A DNA stretch of 64,000 nucleotides from Polytrichum commune (Eukaryota > Streptophyta > Polytrichopsida > Polytrichales > Polytrichaceae): NCBI GenBank assembly GCA_950295325.1, contig OX485804.1, positions 11,036,001-11,100,000 on the forward strand, written 5' to 3'. The notes under the pieces were generated by a model that saw nothing but the letters and a program-made list of their open reading frames with translations, was not told the DNA's origin and searched no databases. Numbering within the stretch: the stretch's first letter is position 1; the number at the start of each line of letters is the position of its first letter. This document shows positions 11,527 through 23,145 of the stretch, piece by piece. The position numbers were made by a program, and so were the translations under genes.

Positions 11527-14500
11527 ATGGTGGGATTCCAGGAAGAAGAGCAACTGGGGGAGTTGTTGGACGTCCTAACCCCCGCGGGTGTTCGCACCGG
11601 GCTCTCCAAAAAACGGTGAAGTCTCAATTTCTTGCTTGCTCATGGCAATTCCATAGTTAGTGGATTGTTTAATTTTTTGGCTTTGGTGTTGTGGATTTGT
11701 GGCTTTTCTCTACCTCGTGCAATCAATCTGGTGAGTTTCTGTGTGTGGCGGTGATTTTGTGATGCCCATCTGGTTTGAGTTTTGGAGGGGCGGTGTATCT
11801 TGATGAAATAAGAGCAGTGTTGTTGTTTCTGTCTTGGGATTTGCAAAAGTTGTGTTTTTGTGTTTCTGGATTTTTCTCATCGCAAATATTTCTAGTTGGT
11901 GGGTTGTTTGTTTTGGGTTTGGTGTCGTGGGTTTGTTAATTTTCTCTCCCTCGTGGTGGAATCGATATGGTGGATTTTTGTGTTGTTTGATTTGATTTAA
12001 TTCAATTTTTTTTTTTGTGGGGGGGGGGGGGGGTGATTGCGGTGGTTTTATGATGCCCATTTCCTCCGGGTTTTGGAGGGGCGGTGAATCTTGATGAAAC
12101 AAGAATGCTGTTTATTTATTTTTAATTTAAAAAAATTAGGTGTGTTGAGTTTCTAGAATTTGCTCATGGCAATACAGTAGTGGTACCATAGTTGGTGGTT
12201 GATTGTTTTTGGGTTTGGTGTTGTGAGTTTTGATTTCTGTCCCTCGCCCAATCAATCTGGTGGATTTTTGTGGTGTTATGTGGTGATTTTGTGATGCCCA
12301 TCTGTTATGGGTTTTTGGAGGGCCGGTGAATCTTGGAGCAAGAATGTTGTTGTTTCTGTTTGGAATTTGCAAGAGTTGTGATTTTGCATACATCCGTTGT
12401 AAGCTGGCCTCTGTTTTTGATTTGGTGTTGGGTTTGGTGTGGAAGGCATTTGGTGCACGCGGACGGGGATTACCACCGAGCAGGTTTGTGCTCTCTCATC
12501 CTCTCTGCCTTGGGGTTTTGCAACCTCGCTCTTCACTAAAAAACATTGAAACCCAAATTTGCAAATAAAGAATGTGTGGATGAATATTATGTAGTTGCTT
12601 GTAATATGTGTGGATGGTTGCAACATAACTAAGTTAATTGCGACCTCACTTCGGCTTTTGCAGTGCATGTGTGGCTGTTTGTGGAAAGCACGCAAGAGTT
12701 GCTGGTGCAAAAACGTGCAGATCGCAAGGACTCATGGCCAGGGTTATGGGACATTTCCAGCGCCGGCCACATCACGGCGGGCGACACTTCTCTTTTAACT
12801 GCCAGGCAACTTCAACACACTCGATTACATTTTGTTGTTCGTGGTTTAACAATATGCTTGAAAGAAGAAAAGAAAAAGACATATCGGTGTATATACACTG
12901 ATGTGAATTTGAGCCGATTTGAACTATAGTGGACATGGGTGAAGAGTTTGACACTCTAGGGTTTAATGCCTTCCTTTCGGGAGGTGGGTTGTAGTGGTGT
13001 GCGTTCACCTCTCTAAGTACAACTTGCTGATCAAGGGAGGTGTAACAAGGGGTTGTTGATATCAAGTTTTCTTTTGTTCAGTACACTCCAAACCCTGTAA
13101 AATCAACCTCCTTAATGTCATTCCTTCTCTTATGTCCAGAACCCCTAGGCGGCAGATGTTCTCAGTTTAAATCTTACTCCTTAATTATCACGTTTCCCAC
13201 CCATATATCAAGGGTTTTGACATAAACATAAACCACCAAAGAATTCAATCACATGCTTGCACGCAACATGCTGTCATCATTGTAATTATTAACATCGTTG
13301 CAATGTTGACTTTGTGTTATTCCATAAATACATATGCCACACTAATTCTCTTTTATCACACATCCATGTTAACACTACAGTGTTCCTTAATATCATGTGC
13401 ACTTTGGTTGCCACAAGCGTGATATGACAGAGTTTCGAGTGTATCAGGTATGTTAGGTATTTTACGGATGTTTGGAGTTTTGGAGTTTAACAGCATGCTA
13501 CATAAGGTCAAGAGTTCAGAGTTGGTAACTTGAGAGTCTTGCTTAGGCATAGAAGGCTGGTAGTAAAGATTATCTTCTTTCAGTTATTTTTTAACAAATT
13601 GCGGAGGAAACTTTGGGATTCAAGGGTATATGAATGCTTGCTTTGGAAACCGTAGCTTGGATTTTACTTTGAGATTTTATGTCCTTCATGTGAGTAATGT
13701 AGTGGTTGACCTTCGGCAGGAGGGAGCTAGAGGAGGAGCTTGGCATTTCACTTCCAGCAGATGCATTCGAATTGCTCTTTGTTTACTTACAAGAATGGTA
13801 AGTGGGCTTGCTGTTACTTCCACTGGTTTCACAAGACTTCATTTAGTCACTGCAAAATCTATTCTGATCCATCGACTAGGCTGGATGAGTTATTTGTGTC
13901 TTTGAAGATGCATTTTGAAAATTGGAGTCTTTTTCTTTCTAAGTCTTACTACACAGACATTTATTATTTTGCTTCATAGCATTCTTAAGTGGTGTAGTGG
14001 GTGTTCTCCTTAGATAAGCATCTTGGAGAGCATAGACTCAGTAAGATTCTTCTTGTGAGGTCTTTAAGTCGAATATAAGGAGATGGTAGAAGGCTTTGTG
14101 TCCAAAGATAGGCAACAATAAGATTGGTGTTGAATAATGAGAGCTTGCCACCTGACTAAGCTTGGTATTGATTCATGTACTCAAAGGCATTCATTTTTGA
14201 AAATTTATTCTTGAAGCTAGAATCAAAAGAGAGTGTCCTTACACATCCTTAAGAAGGCAACTGCAAATATTTAAATTGTTATGAAATGGAAGTCTTCTGA
14301 ATCTGGGTATGTGTATGTTGGCGCAGTGTTATCAATGACGGGGCATACACAAATAACGAATTTAATGATGTGTACCTTGTAACGCTTGTTGAGCCCATTC
14401 CAATAGAGGATTTCACTCTCCAGGTGTGTGTAAACTTTTCAGGATTGAATTCTGGTCTGGTCTGCTTTTAGACTCTCGACTGGTTCGTTATAGGAAGGTT

Positions 14501-17500
14501 TGAGTGGAAAAATGTTTCTGAGAAATATTTACAATGAGTGCAAAATGAAAATTAAGTCAATTTAAATAAGGAATGGCATTAAATAAGGGCTGGTTTCCAG
14601 GAGTCGGAAGTATCAGCTGTTAAGTACATTGGGTGGAAGGACTTGGAGGAGCTTCTGAGGAAAGAAGATCCAGCATATGTACCCTGTGATGTGGATGGGG
14701 GTTACAGTGAATTATTTTCAGCAATACGAAAGAGGTAAAATTAAGTAACCAATGCCTCAAAACACTACGCGATGAACGAAGGATGTGTGTGAGACTTCAA
14801 TCGAAATATCTTAGCTTGAGAAGTATTAAGTAGCTTTTGTGGCTTTGGTCCAATGATGCTAGCCAAGAAGGGATCAAGGATGTCTTTATCGTGTACTTTT
14901 AATTCAATCAGAGCATGGATTCGTAGGTCAGAATTTTATGAAAAGCATCAATAACAATCCTCCTTGATAAAAGAAAAAAATAAATTATTTACACAGTTCC
15001 CCTCATTGGATGCAGGTACACAGCTGACGAGACTGCAAGGCTTGAAGCTCTTCAGAAAAAGCTCCTTCGCTATGTGCCAGTGGAAATTCATGGCGAGGTA
15101 ATCTAATAAGAGGTTTCTTGATGTACAATTTGGCCTAAATTGGTTGGAAGAGTATACTTCTGCAATTAATGCTGACACTGGAATTTCTCAACTGTTTAAA
15201 CTCTTATCCTAATCTTGAAGCATTCTTAATTTTGTACTATGGATTATGCACTGCAAGCAGTTGTACGCAGATGGGCAATTTTGGGATTATATTGAAATCA
15301 AGATTGTCTTTTGTTAGGTTTCAGATTTGAGTAAAGGGGATTTTCTTGCTCTATCATACACCATTCAGGCTGCAAAATTGCTGGACCACATTTTCCTTGA
15401 ACAGGTATACTTGTTTTTCCTGTTAAGGTTATTTGTCGATATCAATGAAATTAGATTCCTGTTATGTTTCTTCTTTGTGAAGATTTTTGAACCAAGATTT
15501 TGCTGGAAACAGGAATGGAAAACCAATCCAGCTCTGAAGGTGTGGCTTGAGAAAGCATCGGCGGACTCAGAATTGGACAAAATCAAATTTCTATACTACC
15601 TTATCAACAAGAGCCCCTGGTAGGTCGTCCATTGTGATTGTTCCAAATGTAAAATTCAAGGATATTAAAGCAATGGCATCATGTATGTATCAGCAGCCAT
15701 GACATCACAAACTTCTGGAGGCAACTTTATCATGCAAAAACAATGTAATGTTGAAAGGAAATCATGAATTCTTGATTAATGTCGTGATAATTGCATTATT
15801 TTCCAAGAAAAATCTATTATGTGCCATACTTGCAATTACAAAGGCAATTATGAAATAAGATTAATACATATATTATCGGATAATTACGTTACACACCACT
15901 AGGTATAATTCTAGCATTTTATCACATTATACAACCACCAATAAGTCATGGAAAGCATTGGTCTGCCTCTTTGTTGAGAGGCATAATTTGATTGGAAAAG
16001 TCAAGTGACCTAAGGGAAATGTAGAAATGAAGTGTGGAGGTTTAAGTTAAGCTACTGTGTCCTGTCAACTGCCAATGGCACGTCATCAAACAAATTGTAT
16101 TCATAAGGGAGGGCACTAAGAACATGCTGGTCAATTGCTCGGAGTTTCTATAACAATGTTCATTTCAATTTTGACCACATTGCTTCAAAAGAAACGTTGC
16201 ATTTGGACATGGAGGTTGAGCATCTTTGTGCCTGCCTAGGTCTATTTTGGATGAGAATGAGTCTTATTTGACCACTGCGGATTCTGCGATTCAAGTAGCA
16301 GAGAAGGCACTGGACAAATGTATATCTGGTGGAGGAAATATTCGTTATAGGGCTGCATTTCCTGTTAGTAAGGCCCGTGGAGCCAATTTCTATCCAGTCG
16401 ATATGGATAAAAAGGTACCTCTCCGCAACTATGCCTCACTACATATTTGTCTTTTTTATTTGCTCCAGGAATAAATCAGTCATTAGGGAACGGAAGAGTT
16501 ATTTATTTGTCATGGCCCTTGTGGTTCAACATGATTATAAAATCACCTTTGCCCAATTTAGAGTTAGTTTTCAAGGAGCTGAATAGAGGCATGATGTGCT
16601 CCTTTTCTTACCCTTGGGTAAAGCCCCCAAGATTTTAGCGGTGACTACTTGTGTTGACCAAAAATCATTTGGAGAACTGTGATTTCCTGATACTTGAAAC
16701 AGGATGGTAGCTACATCTCAAAATTTGAAATTGTCATTGCAAATTAGAATCCCTCAAATTGATGGTATGTTTCCCCTTCTTTGGCTAGCCATGCTTTTTA
16801 GCATGTGAGGCATGTATAGCAGGCAAATTTTCTCTAAATTCCTCTGTAGTAAGAAATTGGGGAATTGGCTAGCTTATGCAGGCATCATCTTATCGATTAT
16901 ATTAGTCATGCTCAACTTTCTAGTGAAACTAAACCAAAAAAGTCCACAAGGAAAGGTTGTCTCCTTTCCTTGGAAAATGCTGTGTTTGTGTACCATCTCA
17001 TTTAGTCGTCTTCATAACTGCACATCGTCGAGAAATGGAAGAGATAATGTCAGGGATTGACCCCTGAAGCGTCTATGAGGCCCAATACGGGCCTCTCAAT
17101 GCACAAAAACACATATTTGAGCTACATATTTCCATTTTAAGCTAATTGTGGCAAAAGTGACCCTATTTGAAATCAACTCATTCTTCATTAGTGCACCTAT
17201 TACATCGGTTGTTGTATTTTGATCATCAATGTCACATATGAGTATATTTTTATTTTCTCCTTGACATAAGACAATGTATAGAATAAAGTTTCCAATATAT
17301 ATATATATATATAAGGTTATAAAGCTTACAGCGTATAAATTATACTCACTTTATCATATGGATGTCAGGAATTCAAAACCTGGAAGACTGAGCTGAGCAA
17401 AGAACAACAGGATGATGCCACAGGATTTTTCACAGTCATTCGGAGACCTGGTGACATTGATGACGAGGGTGCTGGCAAGCTACATGACCTCAAAATTGTT

Positions 17501-20500
17501 CCTTACTCTGATGAATACTCCACTATCCTTGAGGAGGCCTCTAAGCTATTGCATAAAGCTGGAGACTCTGCAGAAACCCCCAGGTATTCTCGAATTCAAA
17601 GTACATGGTGTTCTTCTTCTGTAATGGAATCAATGCACATGTTTGGGTTCTGTTTTTTTCTTCATGACGTTGATGGGGTTGTGCAATTATAGTTTGTGAA
17701 CCACATCAATCTTTGAGGCTACAGCATGACTACGTTGTCATCACTTTTTATACTATATTTACCCTATTTAAAGCAACTTTGAAGCTGATTACATAAAGAT
17801 CTTGTTTGATTGTGACAGCTTGAAGCGCTTGTTAAAGGCAAAAGCAGATGCGTTTTTATCGAACGACTATTATGATTCAGACATCGCTTGGATGGAGCTA
17901 GTACGTGTGGCCAGTTTTTGTATGATTATTATGGAAGTGAACAGAGTCTGTTCAAGCAGGGCTGTTGAATGTATCTGTAATGCTAAATTTGGGTCTTGAA
18001 ATCATTAGAGGACTTGTTTAAAATTACATCATGTCATCTAATTGTGAGTGTTATTCTGGCACTTACAAGTTCGTCATTGTACTGTTATCAGGACTCTCCT
18101 CTAGATATCACAATTGGACCATATGAGACTTATGAAGATGGTTTGTTTGGCTATAAGGTAACGTCAATCCTGGTATTCAACTTTCAGAGGCTTTTGTAGG
18201 ACCTTGTTAACATCTAGTCTTTCCTGGTGCAATTGTGTGTTACCTTAGCACATGATTTGAGGGTATTCGTTCTTCTATCATTGAGCAACGCTTATTAAAG
18301 CTTTGAATTTCCCATGGTTTCTCTTGGGGGAAGGCACAGCCTATGCTCGTTTCAATATGTGTTGATTATTATTTGGACTTATACTGTGCTATGTTTTGAT
18401 AATGGATGCGTATTTTACAAGTATAACACTTGAATAGATGGCATGCACTTTCCTTGTAAGAAGTTATATAGACTTTTAAACTTCCAAAAGGTAATCCACA
18501 CCGATTGGAATGAATTTTGTAGTATTAGTGCAAGAAATGTACACGTGACTTTGATGGTGCAATGTGTTCATGAAGATATTCTGGTGATATGTTGAAACAA
18601 CCAATCTAAAATGAATCCTTGGAGGTTGGTATGCAATGATTGTTCATTGTAGTAAGAGCTGGTTCTAGTGACTACCCTTTGTGTGCAGGCCACATTTGAA
18701 GCTTTTATTGGAATTCGCGATGACATGGCTACAAAGCAGTTGAAACTTTTTTCTGATCGCCTACAGGTGGGATTTGTAACATGTCGATTTTTTTGTCTAG
18801 AGTATTGCAGTTGTCTTTGCAATTTGTTGATGTGTTGAAGCTACTCACATTGCAAGAGACATTTGCAACCTAATAGACTTGGAGATTTTTGGTGCAATGA
18901 CAGGAATTGGAGGATAATTTACCAATGGCTTCCAAATTCAAATCAAAGGGTGTCACAGCTTCTCCCATTCGTGTCATACAGCTGCTCTATAATAGCGGGG
19001 TCTGAAAAATTTATTTCCTTTTTCTCGTGACCTTTTATGCATACAAGGATGTATCATGTGAAGTTATAGTGATCTTTCTCGTTTAATTGAGTTCTTCATG
19101 AAATATTGAGTCTTCAATATTCTAGAGGATAATGTGTTCTAGTGAAGGATTAAACACAAAAGTCATGATACTAGGTTCCAACATAAACAGGTAATGATAA
19201 TATTTGTAGGAGAAGGTAAGTGCACTTCATAAGAACAACTCATTGGAGTCAAACCACCATCAGTACACTAAAATGTGTATATGTGGGGATTGGAAAATAA
19301 TGTGGATGAAAAATACTATGGACCATTACAAAAAATAGGAATGAAAATTAGAGTGGATGGAAATTGAAAACCTTGACAGGTGTCCACTCTTCTTCAAGAT
19401 CCCATTGCCATGGAACATCACAAACCATATTTTTGATCCTTTAGTTTCATATTAAATGGCTTAATCATCAACGTTATTTCTGAAAGTAGCAAAATAGAAT
19501 GGCGCACATCAAATTTTTAGAAATTAATTATTTTTGATGTGGTCTATATTCTATTCAAAGTTGGAAATTACCATGGATTCTTCAAGTTTGATATAATCCC
19601 CAATAATTACACGTTCTGATGTAGGGCAATACGGGTTGCAGGATGTGAAAGGACCTCAAACAGTGGCATTCAATCTGCCCAACGATGATAAGATTGTGAA
19701 GGAACGTGGAACCGCCATGGTCATGCTCAAGAACATCTCACAAGCCAAGTAACATTTCTAACTTTTAATGTCCTTTTGAAATTTAATACAAAGCATTTCT
19801 TGTTATTTGCACATTATCTCCTGTGAAATTAGTTTGTGACAACTCAGAACTCTTTAGTGTTTTACAAAGATGTTGGCAGCATGAACAAAGGATTCTTGGT
19901 GGAGGTCTAACTCTACATTCTGTGGACAACATTTATAGATTTGACTACATATTACTTCCAATTGCAAAAGTCTGTGTGGAGGCATCACAAAGAGAAGATG
20001 TGGACTTCAATTCATTTTTCACACACACCATCTGCCATGAGTGCTGTCATGGCATTGGCCCTCACAGTATTGTTACACCTGATGGTCGAGAGTCCACTGT
20101 GCGCCTGGTCAGCCCCTCAACACCCTATTGACATTTCTTCGCAAAATTATTTCTGTTCATAACTACACTAAATATGCTAATTTAGTGTGGCATTAAAATC
20201 AGAGTGGTCTTAGAGACTTGTCATGTAGCACCAAGTATTGTATGACACTCTCGTTGCCACCCAGTGATTGCAAGACAATTCATGTGGGTTGATGATCAAT
20301 ATGGTGGCTGGCATAAATACATTTGTTAAGTCTAGTTTGGGCTTGTTGCATTCATGCATATAAATTAATGTGTCAGGGCATCCCCACTTTGTCCACCCAA
20401 CATGCCGCCATTGAACCCCTGCTGTCCGTCTATTGTCACAAGGGAATCGTGTCATTGCCCATGTGTCCTGGCCATTCCAAAATTCCAAATGTATAGTGTG

Positions 20501-22567
20501 GGCCTGTGCATATGAATCACTGTCCCAGGCCATCCCCTGATTGTTTGCTTAATATGCTGTTGTCAACAACCAATTGTTTTGTGACATTGGAACTGTGACT
20601 GCATCAATGCTCATCCACCCTTGCTGTTCCAAAGTCTAAAACTTATAGTAGAGCTGTGCAATGGGATCATAGTTGTATTGGTCTGCAGAGAGCTGATTGT
20701 AGAGTCTTGTTGTGTTAAACCAGGAGTTGCAAGAAGTGTACTCAGCTATTGAGGAGGCCAAGGCAGATATCGTTGGCCTTTGGGCTCTCCATTTCCTTAT
20801 TGACAAGGTATGATTCAGCCTCAGATATATGGGCAATGTGCCTCCTCGAAGTACTATTTTATTATTATCAGGGCTAAAGTTTATCATGCTAAAAGGGTGG
20901 GGTCCGGTTATGAAAAACCAGCTTTCTAGCTTGTCATAGTAGGAGTGGTAGGACAAGTTGACCTCCAAAGGTCAATCCGGGACTTAGGGTGGCAGCTCCC
21001 ATGGGTCGGACTCTAGTTTAGATCCCAAGTTCTTTCAATGTTTCAGGATTGAAAGAGGAGGTCCAAGGAGTTTCACCCATGCTTCAATATTAGGCTCTGA
21101 CACAAGATGCTTTAATGAGCTCTGAATAGAAAGTCCTTGAAAGTGGCATCTAAGTCCTTATTTGATGTCTCTTTGAGGGACTTTGCAGATAGCTCTTTTG
21201 TCTAGTCAATCATGAAGCAAATTGTTGCCAGGACATAGTTCTAGTGCACCTTCTGTGCTCAATTCTATTGAATTTTTATGTTTCCTCATGGCTAAACAGT
21301 AGATTAAATTGTTGCAAATATTAAAATAAGAGTACATGGTGCTGCAGGGACTGCTACCCAAAAGTTTGGAGAAGACAATGTATGTCTCGTTTCTTGCTGG
21401 CTGCTTTCGCTCCATTCGCTTTGGCCTGGAGGAAGCCCATGGGTATGATAAGACAAAACCTATGCACTTCAGAAAAGCTGTTGATGTAACTTTGTGATGA
21501 ACTTGAGAGTTTTCTCATATTATAGTTGTCTTGATTAATGAACACCTTTTTTTTACATCATCCCTGTTTGTGGAGCTTGATTTGTGGGACAAACTCAGGT
21601 ATTGTCAGTTAGCATCATAAGAAACGAAATTTGTTTTGGAATCTATGCAGGAAAGGGCAAGCGCTGCAGTTCAACTTCATTCTGGAGAAGGGTGGATTTG
21701 TGTTACATAAGGACGGAACTTTTTCCGTCGACTTTACCAAAGTACTATGATTGACTTCCTTCATAAAACGAGTACTCTTTGTGGGCAATACTGTAGTTGG
21801 TTTTTGGTGCTTGTGCTGACATGTGGGCTTCCTAGTGGTCCGTCTGGGCAAGGATTCTGAGCTATATTTATTCACCTGCTATAGATGACCTTCTGAGCCG
21901 GTCGTTGTGAGAGCAACAAGGCTCCAGAAACCACCTACGCCTGGTAATCAGTGTCTGGGAACTGGTGCCAGGTGTAATGTGGGGCGTTATTGTTTCTCGG
22001 CTGGACATGAAACCAGCCCCACATTATAGTCTGTAATTGGCCCTCAAACACTGCTTACCTAATACATAATATTGACAAGTTGCAGACGTCATACTAGAAT
22101 GTTGCATCAATTAACATGTTTGTCATTGTAGTGGCTACTACCTCACAAGGCAGATCCTCGCAGATTAAATGCTGTGTTTACACCTCTTCATACTAGAAGC
22201 CTGCATCATCCTATGCATGAGATTTGGTAAGTGACCGTCTGATTTTTCTTAACAGGTAAGAGAAAGTGTCGAGGAGTTGAGTAGGGCGATCTTAACGATT
22301 GAGGGCACTGGTGATAAAGCAGAAGCTGAAGACCTGTTGTCAAAATATGCGATCATGACTCCTGAACTGCAGCGAGCATTCACAGCTCTGGAAAATGTGC
22401 AGGTAACACCATTCATGTGGCATATTTTGGATCATGGAAATCCGTTTAGTTTGCTCAATATGTTGTAAATGGCGTCATACTCAATAGTGAGTGTTTGTTT
22501 GCTGTTTGTGCAGGTGCCTGTGGACATTGCTCCATCATTCCGAGTGCTTGACAAATTGACCTGTTGA
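11527..22567 (+). CDS. NUDT3: Nudix hydrolase-DPP III (M49) fusion protein, copy A
   Basis: Zinc exopeptidase that removes dipeptides from peptide N-termini, fused to a Nudix domain, as in Arabidopsis NUDT3; probably cytosolic (no signal peptide or membrane segment). The 22 exons are 11527-11615, 12446-12483, 12664-12805, 13720-13797, 14327-14423, 14601-14734, 15016-15097, 15318-15404, 15513-15619, 16240-16414, 17369-17583, 17819-17900, 18092-18157, 18689-18766, 18904-18999, 19642-19748, 19939-20107, 20724-20807, 21348-21442, 21651-21741, 22256-22402 and 22514-22567. They give 770 residues, near the Arabidopsis length. The Nudix box spans residues 77-99 (G77, R91-E92-L93, E95-E96, G98), with Asp83 where Glu is usual. 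The zinc site is HECCH at 591-595, the five-residue form, plus E624/E625 in EEAKAD. Intron 3 is GC-AG; all others are GT-AG. The start is the first ATG of a peptide resembling the NUDT3 N-terminus. The splice model rests on homology remembered, not on transcripts. Confidence 0.93.
11629..12390 (+). repeat. Three imperfect tandem copies of a ~230-bp module in NUDT3-A intron 1
   Basis: The modules lie at about 11629-11870, 11877-12115 and 12155-12390. Each contains GTTGATTG/GTTTG-rich text, a CCCTCG-CAATCAATCTGG segment, TGATGCCCAT, TTTTGGAGGG and GGTGAATCTTG-type text in that order. The same three modules occur in copy B (about 47480-47690, 48120-48750 with an insertion, and 48800-49030), so they predate the segmental duplication. 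A T-run then G-run at 12005-12032 varies in length between copies. Confidence 0.7.
20160..20330. repeat. Short repeat in NUDT3 intron 17, shared in inverted orientation with a DWF1 intron
   Basis: About 110-130 bp here reverse-complement-matches about 24310-24440, sharing GCAATCACTGGGTGG, CATGACAAG and AAGACCACTCT in order. Copy B has the pair at about 56835-56960 and 61150-61275. Neither copy shows clean termini, so the class (SINE, MITE or old duplication) is undecided. Confidence 0.5.
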
Positions 22568-23145
22568 TAAGGCTGCTCCGTTCCACAGTAAATAGAGTCT
22601 ATAAAACAAGTTTTTGTGTACTTTTAAGTGGACTAGGCTTGAAACTACTTTTATCTGCTTTGCACATTTCCACGGTTCCACCGCTTTGCTCTTTAAGTTC
22701 TGGCAGCAAACCCAAGTGCGAGTTGGTTTTTTATTTTTTTATTTAGAAATGCTACCATTGTCTCCAAATCATTTGCGAGGCACAAAGTCCCATAAGCATT
22801 TTGGCCAAAATCAATTTCATTGAGTTGGGGTTGAGTTGAACCTGCTGTTTTAACCTTACTACAGAATCAAGTTGACTTTATTGAATTGCCAAGTACGCGA
22901 ACACATTATTGGTGGTAAAAATGAAGTGCACCAACATGTCTAGCATCTGAATGGTTAAAACACATAGATGTTGTCTGACGATGCTCCTTCCTTCGTAAGA
23001 TATTCCAGTTGACTCAATTTCACTTGAAGGGAACAGCTGTTGAGCAAAAATAGTCACTAGAAGAGCCAGTTGGTTGGGGAAGCGACATGCTCTGGGATCC
23101 TCAATACTTGTAATGTGATGTGAGTCGAAAAATTTGATGGTACAA
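22568..23145. other. Convergent intergenic stretch, copy A
   Basis: This is the 3' flank of NUDT3-A and of the DWF1 fragment, conserved with 59213-59776 in B. It presumably held both 3' untranslated regions. No gene is seen. Confidence 0.5.

Noticed and set aside
12276-12710. 144-codon minus-strand frame, repeated at 48923-49357
   Set aside because: Shadow of NUDT3 intron 1 and exons 2-3; preserved only because the duplication is recent.
20210-20533. 107-codon minus-strand frame in NUDT3 intron 17
   Set aside because: The B counterpart (56867-57172) differs by indels that shift the frame, so it is not conserved as protein.
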